A stretch of DNA of 64,000 bases from positions 102,614 to 166,613 of the forward strand of contig NZ_JAAVUY010000016.1 of the NCBI RefSeq assembly GCF_018449695.1. Reading direction: 5' to 3'. This DNA is from Bradyrhizobium sp. dw_411 (lineage in GTDB: Bacteria > Pseudomonadota > Alphaproteobacteria > Rhizobiales > Xanthobacteraceae). Under the pieces are notes generated by a model that made no database searches, was not told where the DNA came from, and saw only the letters and a program-made list of their open reading frames with translations. The position numbers and the translations under genes are program-made. Positions 35,128 to 43,075 of this stretch are shown piece after piece. Positions within the stretch are counted from its first letter, which is position 1. Every line of letters begins with the position of its first letter.

Positions 35128-36165
35128 CTAGACGATAATCTCGCCGATCTTGGCTTCGGCTTTCCTGATCTGGTTCTGGCAACGAATATCCCATGCGCCG
35201 GCGTCGGCGAAAGACCGGCGCGCGGCGCCGACCGGCAGGAAATCGTTGAGAATGATGCAGCTCCATTTGACGCGATAGGCATCGAGCAGAATACGACACC
35301 GCGCGCGGCCGGCCTCGTCCAGTTCCAGTCCGTCGGCCAGACGCGTCAGGAAGCCCGCGTGGTAGTTCAGGGATACCGGAATTTCGGGCTGGCAGAAGAA
35401 GTCCGACACCAGCTTGGCCGGATCGTCACGGCCGGCATACTCAAAATCGAGAAAGATCACGCGGCCGGTCTCGTCGGCCAGCGCGTTGTGAAACCCGAAA
35501 TCGGATGGTGACAGGCAGCATTCTTCGGGAAGTAGCGGGCGGTCGATCTTGAGCCCGGAATCCTGCGCATCGCTGAGGAGACGCGCCTTCACTGCGTTCC
35601 ATTTCGGCAGCAGCACCTCGTCGACCAGGCGTTGCGCCTGCTGCACATGCGGCGCCTCTGGATCGAGGGTGGCCAGACGGGCGACGCGGCGCTCCACCGT
35701 GGCGATGTGATCGGCGAGGCTGAAACAGGCCTCGGAGGCCGGCGCCAGCGCCTGTGGCGTACGGGGAGCCGCATTGACCGCCAAGACAAAATCGATTGCG
35801 GCATCGATATGCTGCGGCTTCAGTTCGCTGGCGAGCAGTTTCCGCCCTGGCACGAAGCCATAGAGCCCCGCCCGTGCGGCCTCGTCGCTGGCCAGCGGCT
35901 CGGGGACCACGCGCACGCCGCGGGACCATGTGTGCTTCAGGAACCCCCATTCGGCCGCGAGGCGGTCGCGCGGGTCGCGCGGATCGCTGAAATAGCTCTT
36001 CAGGACCACGTCTTCTCCGGCGTCGGTCGCGACCCGGTAGACCTGATTGTTCTTGCCGCCGTCGAGGCGGCCGAGCGTGGTCGCGCGGCCCCGGCCGGCG
36101 CTGCCGACGAGGCGGTTGGCCAGCGCCAGCAGTTTCTGATCGGCCGGGGAGGCGAGATCAGCCAC
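35128..36165 (-). CDS. Aminoglycoside-phosphotransferase-fold kinase
   Basis: The 345-residue protein has an APH-like kinase fold: GGKNNQVYRVATDAGEDVVLKSY near 33-55 (nucleotide loop and Lys), SPSDFGFHNAL near 246-256 replacing the usual HGDxxxxN catalytic loop, and VIFLDFEYAGRDDPAKLV as the metal-binding segment. In this operon it more likely phosphorylates a sugar or sugar alcohol than an antibiotic. The GTG at 36165 overlaps the end of the HAD gene by eight bases and has GGCGGAT upstream. An earlier in-frame start would add 55 residues antisense-like to the family and inside the HAD gene. Confidence 0.75.
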   Translation of the reverse strand: MADLASPADQKLLALANRLVGSAGRGRATTLGRLDGGKNNQVYRVATDAGEDVVLKSYFSDPRDPRDRLAAEWGFLKHTWSRGVRVVPEPLASDEAARAGLYGFVPGRKLLASELKPQHIDAAIDFVLAVNAAPRTPQALAPASEACFSLADHIATVERRVARLATLDPEAPHVQQAQRLVDEVLLPKWNAVKARLLSDAQDSGLKIDRPLLPEECCLSPSDFGFHNALADETGRVIFLDFEYAGRDDPAKLVSDFFCQPEIPVSLNYHAGFLTRLADGLELDEAGRARCRILLDAYRVKWSCIILNDFLPVGAARRSFADAGAWDIRCQNQIRKAEAKIGEIIV

Positions 36166-36784
36166 GGGCGATATCCGCCGTAATGTCAGCCCAAATACCA
36201 GTCCACGAGGAACTGCGGTGGACACCGGACGCCTGCTTGCCTGCAAACTGGTTTTCGGGATCGAACAGGATGCGGCGCATGCCATCGGGAAAGCCCGGCA
36301 TTGCCAGGATTTCAGGGAGGTCGTCGACAAAGACCTCGCATTGAAGCGCGGCCGCGCGAGCGACTTTTTCTTCCTTGGTCAGCTCAAAGAACACCTTGGC
36401 CGGATCGATCTGCGATGCGCCGTCGCCGACGAGATCGCGCGCGGCGAGAAATCCGCGTGCCGCGGCGTGCATGTCGTGCTTCGGGCCCAGCATGGGATGC
36501 CTGGTCTTGTGGCTGACGATGAAGAGCTCGTGGTTGGCCTTGCGGGCCGCCGCGACGAACTCCGCAAAGCCCGGATAGGGCGAGACCAGTTCCATCCGCG
36601 CGCCGTAGACATAGCCTTGCAGCTCGGTGAAATCGTCCTTGCGGCCGGAACCGTTGAGATGGTCGCGGACGCTGTTCTTGTCGCGGCCGAGATGCGGCGG
36701 GATCAAGCCTCGTTCGAGCGCAGCGGCATGGAACACGCCGTCGTAGCAGGCGATCGTGTTGTCGAAGTCGATGCCGATGCGCAT
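36158..36784 (-). CDS. HAD-superfamily phosphatase
   Basis: The 208-residue protein begins MRIGIDFDNTIACYDGVF, where DFDNT carries the two HAD catalytic Asp residues. SHKT (about 90-93) is the motif-II Ser/Thr and EVFVDDLPEIL (about 150-160) the acidic motif IV. It probably removes a phosphate from a sugar bisphosphate, the role GmhB plays in heptose synthesis, though it is not clearly GmhB itself. It starts three bases after the dehydrogenase gene stops and overlaps the kinase gene downstream. Confidence 0.8.
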   Translation of the reverse strand: MRIGIDFDNTIACYDGVFHAAALERGLIPPHLGRDKNSVRDHLNGSGRKDDFTELQGYVYGARMELVSPYPGFAEFVAAARKANHELFIVSHKTRHPMLGPKHDMHAAARGFLAARDLVGDGASQIDPAKVFFELTKEEKVARAAALQCEVFVDDLPEILAMPGFPDGMRRILFDPENQFAGKQASGVHRSSSWTGIWADITADIARG

Positions 36785-36787
36785 GAT

Positions 36788-37837
36788 CTAGCCGGATCGG
36801 CGCAGCGACATGTCGATCAGCGGCCGCCCGACCTTGCCCGCCGCCAGATCCTGCAGCGCCTGATCGGCCTCATCGAGCGAATACGGCTTCGACAGGAGGT
36901 CCCGCACCGGGAACCGTTCGGAGCCCAACAGGCGCGCGAAGCGGCCATAGTCGCGGTCGGGAACGCTGTCGCCGCCCCAGGTGCCGAGCAGGCTCTTGCC
37001 CTGATTGAAAACGCCGGGATTGATCGAAAGCATGGCGCCTTGCTTGGCGTTGCCGATCACCACGGCGCGGCCGCCCTGCTGGCGGGTCGCGTTGACGGCC
37101 TGATCCATCACGGTGGGCATCCCGGAGGATTCCACCGCGAGATCGACGCCCTGCGGCACGATCTTCTTGATCTCTGCAATGACGTCGGCACTCGTGGGAT
37201 CGATCACATGGGTCGCGCCGTAAAGCTTGGCCAGCGCCCGGCGGGTCGGATTGGGATCGATGCCGATCACCGGCATGGCGCCCGCCAATGACGCCGCCAT
37301 CAGGGCATTGAGGCCGATGCCGCCGGTGCCGAACACGGCAATGGCGTCGCCCGGCTGCACTTTGAGCACGTTGTAGACCGCGCCCATGCCCGTGGGCGCG
37401 GCACAGCCGAGCAGCACCGCGACGTCCATCGCCAAATGGCCGGGCAGCAGGGTCAGGCGGTTTTCGCTGACCACGGCGTGGCGCTGGAAGGTGGTGACGC
37501 CACCGGCATTGACCTTCTTGCCTTCCCATTCATAGACCGCGCCGCCGGCCTCGATGCCGCTGCCCTTGATCCAGGACAGCACCACCTTGTCGTCGCGCTT
37601 TACTTTGGTGACCGCGTTGCCGGTCTCGAGCACGACGCCGGTTCCCTCATGGCCGAGGCAATGCGGCACCCACTTGTCCTCGCCCTTGTCGCCGCGCCAT
37701 TCCATGACCTGGGTTCCGCAGGCGCCGGAATAGGTGATCTCGACCAGCACCTGGCCGGGCTTGAGCACGGGGATTTCGATCTCGGCCACGACCAGGGGAG
37801 AGCCCGTCTGGACGAGGAGGGCAGCTTGGGTTTTCAT
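36788..37837 (-). CDS. Zinc-dependent alcohol dehydrogenase (MDR family)
   Basis: The 349-residue protein has a catalytic zinc site with GACGTQVMEWRGD near 35-47 and PHCLGHEGTGVV near 58-69, and the NAD-binding loop AVFGTGGIGLNALMAASLAG near 167-186. The four-Cys structural zinc lobe of classical ADH (about residues 90-115) is not evident. It should oxidise or reduce a sugar or polyol hydroxyl within the pathway. It lies 11 bases after the transketolase C-terminal subunit gene. Confidence 0.88.
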   Translation of the reverse strand: MKTQAALLVQTGSPLVVAEIEIPVLKPGQVLVEITYSGACGTQVMEWRGDKGEDKWVPHCLGHEGTGVVLETGNAVTKVKRDDKVVLSWIKGSGIEAGGAVYEWEGKKVNAGGVTTFQRHAVVSENRLTLLPGHLAMDVAVLLGCAAPTGMGAVYNVLKVQPGDAIAVFGTGGIGLNALMAASLAGAMPVIGIDPNPTRRALAKLYGATHVIDPTSADVIAEIKKIVPQGVDLAVESSGMPTVMDQAVNATRQQGGRAVVIGNAKQGAMLSINPGVFNQGKSLLGTWGGDSVPDRDYGRFARLLGSERFPVRDLLSKPYSLDEADQALQDLAAGKVGRPLIDMSLRRSG

Positions 37838-37848
37838 TTTTTCAGGTC

Positions 37849-38772
37849 TCAGTGCAAAGCGAGGATGATCTTGTCGGCGATCTGATGGGCGCTCAGTCCA
37901 AGCATCTCGCGGGCATATTCCTGCTCGCCGGATTTCTTGAAGAACGCATCAGGCGTGCCGAAGCGGATGAAGTTCTGGTTCGGGGTCTTGGAATCGCTCA
38001 GCCATTCCGACACCGCGGCGCCGAACCCGCCGATCAGCGAATGCTCTTCGATGGTCGCGACGAGTTTGAATTTGCCGAACGCCTGTTTGAGATAGGCCTC
38101 GTCGAGCGGCTTGACGGTGTGGAAGCTCACGACCTGCGCCGAGATGCCCTTCTCACCGAGCTTGTGGGCGGCCTCGATCACTTCCGGCAGCATATTGCCG
38201 GTGGAGAGCAGGCAGACATCCTTGCCCTCGGTGATGGTGATGGCCTTGCCGATCGCGAAGTCCGCGATGGGCCCCTTATGCACGACCGGCTCGCCCTTTT
38301 TGCCCATGCGGATATAGACCGGGCGATCCTGCTTCATCGAAGCCTGCAAAGCGGCCCGCACTTCGAACGCATCGCCCGGCGCGATCACCACCATGTTCGG
38401 GATCGAGCGCAGGAACGAGATGTCCTCGCAGGCGTGATGCGTCGGGCCGAGACCCGAATAGGCGAGGCCGGCGCCGACCGCGACAATGGTCACGGGCGCT
38501 TCGTGATAGCATACGTCGGTGCGGATCTGCTCAAGGCAGCGCGTGGTGACGAACGGCGTGATGGTGTAGGCGACCGGGCGCAGGCCGTTCATCGCCATGC
38601 CCGCGGCGACGCCCATCATGTTGGCTTCCGCCACGCCGCAATTGAAGAAGCGGGCCGGATGCTTGGCCTTGAATTTATCGAACAGGCGATTGCCGATGTC
38701 GCCGGACAGCATGACGATGCGGGAATCCTGGTCGCCGAGCTTGGTCAGTTCGTCTGCGAACGCGTTTCTCAT
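37849..38772 (-). CDS. Transketolase, C-terminal subunit
   Basis: The 307-residue protein covers the pyrimidine-binding and C-terminal domains of transketolase. GVAEANMMGVAAGMAMNG near 47-64 supplies the catalytic Glu that activates thiamine diphosphate. YSGLGPTHHACEDISFLR follows around 109-126, typical of transketolase. Together with the N-terminal subunit, whose gene it overlaps by four bases (ATGA), it forms a complete enzyme moving two-carbon ketol units. A split transketolase in a sugar operon suggests a special acceptor, such as a heptose or octose precursor or a keto-sugar. Confidence 0.9.
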   Translation of the reverse strand: MRNAFADELTKLGDQDSRIVMLSGDIGNRLFDKFKAKHPARFFNCGVAEANMMGVAAGMAMNGLRPVAYTITPFVTTRCLEQIRTDVCYHEAPVTIVAVGAGLAYSGLGPTHHACEDISFLRSIPNMVVIAPGDAFEVRAALQASMKQDRPVYIRMGKKGEPVVHKGPIADFAIGKAITITEGKDVCLLSTGNMLPEVIEAAHKLGEKGISAQVVSFHTVKPLDEAYLKQAFGKFKLVATIEEHSLIGGFGAAVSEWLSDSKTPNQNFIRFGTPDAFFKKSGEQEYAREMLGLSAHQIADKIILALH

Positions 38773-39617
38773 GTCAGACCGAGCTCCTTGTGCGACTTGA
38801 CGACTTCTTCAGCCGTCGGCGCGCGATAATGCCAGTTATTGTCATCCTCCATGAAGGACACGCCCTTGCCCTTGACGGTATGGGCGATCAGCGCCACCGG
38901 CTTGCCGGAGCCGTTGGGGATGTTCTGCATGGCTTCGGCAAGGGCGCCGACGTCATGGCCGTCGATCTCGTGGGCGTCCCAGCCGAACGCCGCCCACTTC
39001 TCGCGCAGCGGCGCCAGCATCAGCGTTTCGTTGGAGCGCGCGGTGGCCTGCCACTTGTTGTAGTCGATGATGACGCAGACATTTTCGAGCTTCTGCGCGG
39101 CGCCGAACATCGCGGCTTCCCAGACCGAGCCCTCGTTGTTCTCGCCGTCGGACAACAGCGCGAATACCCGGAACGCCTCGCCCTTGATCCGGCCTGACAG
39201 CGCCATGCCGAGGCCGAGCGGCAGACCGTGCCCGAGCGAACCGGTGGCGGCTTCGACACCCGGGAGAAGATTCGCCGGCGGATGCTCGGCGAGCCGGCCG
39301 CCGTCCTGGCAGTAGGTCTCGAGTTCCGCGATCGGGAAATAGCCCTTCATCGCCAGCACCGCATAGAGCGCCGCGGCAGCATGGCCCTTGGACAGGATGA
39401 AGCGATCGCGCAGCGGATCTTTCGGCTGTTCCGGATTGATGTTGAGCACATGCCAATAGGCGGCCGTGAGCACATCGGCGCAGGACAGCGACGAGGCCAG
39501 ATGCGCCGCTTGCGCCGCATGCGACATGTCGATGATCTTGCCGCGCAACTGCGCTGCGCGCTGTTTCAACGCGCCGGCGTCAACTTGTGTCGCGGCTTTG
39601 CGGACTGCAACGTTCAT
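38769..39617 (-). CDS. Transketolase, N-terminal (thiamine-diphosphate-binding) subunit
   Basis: The 282-residue protein has the transketolase N-domain: LSCADVLTAAYW, RFILSKGHAAAALYAVLAMKGYF, GSLGHGLPLGLGMALSG, and the thiamine-diphosphate/Mg motif SDGENNEGSVWEAAMF ending in IIDYN. A Ser precedes the DG pair where Gly is usual. The ATG at 39617 has GGGAGACC upstream; the longer frame adds 41 unlike residues. Its stop overlaps the start of the C-terminal subunit, so the subunits are made together. Confidence 0.92.
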   Translation of the reverse strand: MNVAVRKAATQVDAGALKQRAAQLRGKIIDMSHAAQAAHLASSLSCADVLTAAYWHVLNINPEQPKDPLRDRFILSKGHAAAALYAVLAMKGYFPIAELETYCQDGGRLAEHPPANLLPGVEAATGSLGHGLPLGLGMALSGRIKGEAFRVFALLSDGENNEGSVWEAAMFGAAQKLENVCVIIDYNKWQATARSNETLMLAPLREKWAAFGWDAHEIDGHDVGALAEAMQNIPNGSGKPVALIAHTVKGKGVSFMEDDNNWHYRAPTAEEVVKSHKELGLT

Positions 39618-39660
39618 CGTGGTCTCCCAATCGCGCGCTCCAAAGCAGAGCGCCTGGTCG

Positions 39661-40659
39661 TCAGGGCTTGTGGTTATATTTCGCGGGCAGTTTTGCCAGA
39701 TCGCCGCTGAACCGTTCGGCCCAGCGAATGACGTCGTCAATGCCTTGTTCCAACGACACCGTATCCCGCCAGCCGAGTTCAGTACGCAATTTAAGACTGT
39801 CCAGCGTGTAGGCGGTGTCCTTGCCTGGCCGCTCCGGCCCGATCTCGACGCAATCGTCGAATGATTTGCCGAGGCGCTTGAGGATCATTTCGACCAGCGT
39901 GCGGATCGAAACCAGCTCATAGCCGGAGATGTGATAGGTGTCGCCGGGAATGCCGGTGCGGGCAACCTTCAATGTCGCATCCGATACGTCGGTCATGTGA
40001 ATGAAGACGCGGATCGATTTGCCGCCGCCGTCGAGCCGCAGTTTCTGACCGCCCATCGCCGCGACGATGGTTCGCGGAATGATGCGATAAAGCTGCTGGC
40101 CGGGCCCGTAGACATTGGCGGCGCGGGTGAAAACCACCGGAAACTGATAGTTCGCAAAATACGTCCGCAGACTCATGTCAGAGGCGGCACGCGACACTGC
40201 ATAGGGCGTCGAGGGATTGAACGGCGTGTCTTCCTTCACCCAGCCTTCGGTCGAGCCGTAGACCTCGGGCGTGGTGACGTGAACGTAGCGTTCCAGCCCG
40301 TCGTAATTGCGCAGCATTTCATGCAGCCGCACATTGGAGACGACGTTGGTCATCATCCAGTGATCGGGATACAGCCAGCTTTCGCCGACCATGCTCTGCG
40401 CCGCGAAGTTCACGACATGGGTCGGACGCTCGCTCGCCAGCAGGCCCTTGAGCGCCTCAAGGTCGTGGTTGAGGTCGATCGGCTTGAAGCGGACTTTTCC
40501 CGGACGGTCCTGCCATTTGTAGGGCAGGAAAGCCTGATGGGCTTCCTCCGAGCGGCTGGTCGCCATGACGTCATGGCCCTGCGCCGCCAGAAAGTCGGCA
40601 AAGGTCGCGCCCGAAAACGAGTTCGATCCGAGAATGAGGTACTTTTCGTGCGCCGCCAT
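39661..40659 (-). CDS. Nucleotide-sugar 4,6-dehydratase-like SDR with YxxxR
   Basis: The 332-residue protein resembles dTDP-glucose and GDP-mannose 4,6-dehydratases: LILGSNSFSGATFADFLAAQ near 8-27, NFAAQSMVGESW, TTPEVYGSTEGWVKEDTPFN near 129-148, and RAANVYGPGQQLYRIIPRTI. The catalytic tetrad Tyr is present at 153, but the expected Lys of YxxxK is Arg (PYAVSRAASD). A 4,6-dehydratase makes a 4-keto-6-deoxy sugar. It lies between the SIS isomerase and transketolase genes, so the substrate may be an unusual nucleotide sugar. Confidence 0.82.
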   Translation of the reverse strand: MAAHEKYLILGSNSFSGATFADFLAAQGHDVMATSRSEEAHQAFLPYKWQDRPGKVRFKPIDLNHDLEALKGLLASERPTHVVNFAAQSMVGESWLYPDHWMMTNVVSNVRLHEMLRNYDGLERYVHVTTPEVYGSTEGWVKEDTPFNPSTPYAVSRAASDMSLRTYFANYQFPVVFTRAANVYGPGQQLYRIIPRTIVAAMGGQKLRLDGGGKSIRVFIHMTDVSDATLKVARTGIPGDTYHISGYELVSIRTLVEMILKRLGKSFDDCVEIGPERPGKDTAYTLDSLKLRTELGWRDTVSLEQGIDDVIRWAERFSGDLAKLPAKYNHKP

Positions 40660-40672
40660 AATGATCCGTTCT

Positions 40673-41284
40673 TCAGCCCTTGTTCTTCGCCGCGGCGACG
40701 TCGCCGCGCTGCGCGTACAGCCACTGCATCAGCATATGGCCGACGATGGTCTGGGCGTCTTCGGAAATCTGCATGTCGTCAATGGCGAAATGGATCGGTA
40801 CGTCGGCGAGCGCCTTGGACTTGCCGCCGGAATAACCCAGCATCGCGTAGCTGATCATGCCGATCTTCTTGCCCTCCTCGAGCGCCTTGACGATGTTCGG
40901 CGAGTTGCCCGAACCCGACAGCACGATGAGGACGTCGCCTTTCTGCGCCAGCACGGCCAGTTGCAGCGAAAACACCTGATCGTAGCCTTCGTCATTGGCG
41001 AGGCAGGTGATCACGGACGGGTTGGCGGTCAGCGAATGCACGCGCATTCCCGAGCCCGGGGTCTTCGACAGCGCATAGAGATAATCATTGGCGAGGTGAT
41101 TGGCGTTGCCGCCGCTGCCGCCATTGCCGGCAAAGAAAACCTGCCGGCCGGTCTGCCAGCAGTCGAGCAGTTCATAGGCCAGACGCTCGACCGGAGCCCA
41201 GTCGAAGCCCGCCAACAGCGTGTTCAGACGGCTTGAATAATCGCCAAACAGGCGGGCCGGGGTTGAGAATGCGCGCGGGTTCAT
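40673..41284 (-). CDS. SIS-domain sugar isomerase (GmhA-like)
   Basis: The 203-residue protein is a single SIS domain resembling sedoheptulose-7-phosphate isomerase: RQVFFAGNGGSGGNANHLAND near 48-68, SLTANPSVITCLANDEGYD, and the phosphate-binding VLIVLSGSGNSPNIVKALE near 117-135. It would convert a ketose phosphate to the aldose phosphate, the first step towards nucleotide-activated heptoses or octoses. I chose the ATG at 41284, which overlaps the stop of the upstream epimerase gene as ATGA, over the ORF's earlier codon. Confidence 0.85.
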   Translation of the reverse strand: MNPRAFSTPARLFGDYSSRLNTLLAGFDWAPVERLAYELLDCWQTGRQVFFAGNGGSGGNANHLANDYLYALSKTPGSGMRVHSLTANPSVITCLANDEGYDQVFSLQLAVLAQKGDVLIVLSGSGNSPNIVKALEEGKKIGMISYAMLGYSGGKSKALADVPIHFAIDDMQISEDAQTIVGHMLMQWLYAQRGDVAAAKNKG

Positions 41285-42219
41285 TTCACTACATCCCTTT
41301 CCATCCATTTGAGATTGTACCAGCGATCTTCATCCTTGAGCTGGCCTTGCGAGTACATGCCGATGATTTCCTTGATGGCATCCTCGACGGTCTTTTTCGG
41401 CCGGAAGCCGGTTGCCAGCAGCCGGTCGGAATTGATGCGGTAGCTGCGCGGGTCGTTCGACGGGGTGACCACGATGTCCGCCTTGACGTGCTTGGCGACC
41501 ATATTGGCGATGTCGAGAATCGAGATGTTCTCGAAGCCCGCATTATAGACACCGGTGTGCTCGGGGTGGTCGAGCAGGAACAGATAGAGATCGGTGATGT
41601 CGTCGATGTGAATATTGGGACGGGTCTGGTCGCCGCCGAATACCGTAATGCGGCCATTCATCAGCGCCTGCATCGTCAGCATGTTAACGGACACATCCAG
41701 CCGCTGCCGCGGTGAAAATCCGCAGACCGTCGCGGGCCGCACGATCTGCACCACCATGTCGTCGCTGTAGGACAGCACGATCCGCTCGCCGCACATCTTG
41801 GTCTTGTTGTATTCGGAGATCGGCAGGAGTTCGAGGTCTTCGGTGACCTGTTCCTCGTCCTTGATGCCGTAGACGCTGCCCGACGAGGCGTAAATGAATC
41901 GCTTGATGCCGTGGCGCTTGGCGCGGTCGGCGAGCTGCATGGTGGCGAGGCAGCTGATCTCCCAGGTCAGTTTGGGATCGAGATCGCCGCAGGGGTCGTT
42001 GGCCACGCTGGAGAGATGGATGATTGCATCGACGCCGGTCAGATCGATCTGGTCCGGGTTGCGCACGTCGCCCTGGACGACGGTCAGATCGGGATGCGGT
42101 TCAAGGAAATTCCCGAACCACATGATGTCGAACGCGACGACCTGATGGCCTGCCTTGAGCAGCTTCGGAACGAGGACGCTGCCCTTGTAGCCGCACGCGC
42201 CGGTCAGAAAGATTTTCAT
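41281..42219 (-). CDS. NAD-dependent epimerase/dehydratase (extended SDR)
   Basis: The 312-residue protein has FLTGACGYKGSVLVPKLLKAG near 4-24, IIHLSSVANDPCGDL near 66-80, YASSGSVYGIKDE, and the catalytic YNKTK (YxxxK) near 137-141. FIYASSGSVYG and VVQIVRPATVCGFSPRQRLD are typical of sugar-nucleotide epimerases. Its stop overlaps the SIS isomerase start. It probably epimerises or oxidises the nucleotide sugar produced by this operon; substrate is unknown. Confidence 0.85.
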   Translation of the reverse strand: MKIFLTGACGYKGSVLVPKLLKAGHQVVAFDIMWFGNFLEPHPDLTVVQGDVRNPDQIDLTGVDAIIHLSSVANDPCGDLDPKLTWEISCLATMQLADRAKRHGIKRFIYASSGSVYGIKDEEQVTEDLELLPISEYNKTKMCGERIVLSYSDDMVVQIVRPATVCGFSPRQRLDVSVNMLTMQALMNGRITVFGGDQTRPNIHIDDITDLYLFLLDHPEHTGVYNAGFENISILDIANMVAKHVKADIVVTPSNDPRSYRINSDRLLATGFRPKKTVEDAIKEIIGMYSQGQLKDEDRWYNLKWMERDVVK

Positions 42220-42327
42220 GTGATAGAATCCATTGTCTCGTCGCGCCCGGGGCTGAATTTGGTCGATTACAGAATCCGGGGCGCCCGCCAGACAGGGTGA
42301 TGCCAGAGGCGGACGCCAAGAACAATC

Positions 42328-43065
42328 TCAAACCGAATGCCTTGTGTGGGCCGATCCGGACCCTGGCCGCTGACCGAATTCGGCACGGGCCCGGCGCAGA
42401 GCCTCGGGATTGCCGATATCGCGATGGTAACCGTTTGTTTCTACAGATAAAATTCGTTCGACGAAGCCCGGAATGATCTCGGTGGAGAGGTCCACCACCG
42501 GGGTTCCCCGGGCCGCGATAATATCGATGATCTCGGGCTCGAAAACGTACACCGCGCCGTTGGCGAGGTTCCCCGGCGGATTCGCAACCTTCTCGTGGAA
42601 CGCCATCACGGTTTGGCGCTCGTCGAGCTCGAGAATCCCGCAGGATTGGGGGTCGTCGGTCCGAAAAGCCAGCATTGTCATCAGATGGCCGGGCGGACGT
42701 CCCTGATGGGCCGCGATCAGCCCGGCAATGTCGAAATCGGTCAGATTGTCGGCATGGGCCAGCACGAAGGGTTGGCCTTGAAACCAGTCCCGGTTGGCGA
42801 GCACGGTGCCGCCGGTTCCGAGCAATTCGGCCTCGTACACCAGGTCGATCTTCGACGCCCAGCGCGACGCTTTGACATGGGCGTTCACTTGCTCCGCGAG
42901 GTAATGGGTATTGATCAATACCCGCTCCACCCCGGCGTCGAACAACAGCTCCAGCCAATAGTCCAGCAGCGGCCGGCCATTGATTTCGATCAGGCATTTC
43001 GGGGTCGTCGCCGTATACGGCATCAAACGGCTGCCGACACCGGCGGCGAGAAGCAATACGCGCAC
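42328..43065 (-). CDS. Sugar-phosphate nucleotidyltransferase (RmlA/HddC-like)
   Basis: The 245-residue protein joins NTP and a sugar-1-phosphate. It has the signature RVLLLAAGVGSRLMPYT near 1-18, PKCLIEINGRPLLDYW, NTHYLAEQVNAHV, and LAHADNLTDFDIAGL with a metal-binding Asp near 105. It is close to the HddC/mannose-1-phosphate guanylyltransferase group. I prefer the GTG at 43065, with GAGGGG at ideal distance; the ATG at 43071 directly abuts that site. It starts about ten bases after the stop of the kinase/nucleotidylyltransferase fusion. Confidence 0.85.
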   Translation of the reverse strand: MRVLLLAAGVGSRLMPYTATTPKCLIEINGRPLLDYWLELLFDAGVERVLINTHYLAEQVNAHVKASRWASKIDLVYEAELLGTGGTVLANRDWFQGQPFVLAHADNLTDFDIAGLIAAHQGRPPGHLMTMLAFRTDDPQSCGILELDERQTVMAFHEKVANPPGNLANGAVYVFEPEIIDIIAARGTPVVDLSTEIIPGFVERILSVETNGYHRDIGNPEALRRARAEFGQRPGSGSAHTRHSV

Positions 43066-43075
43066 CGTCATCCCC

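Noticed and set aside
35128..36165. Antibiotic resistance (aminoglycoside phosphotransferase)
   Set aside because: Only the fold matches. The catalytic loop is not the usual one and the gene overlaps sugar-pathway genes, so a resistance call is not supported.
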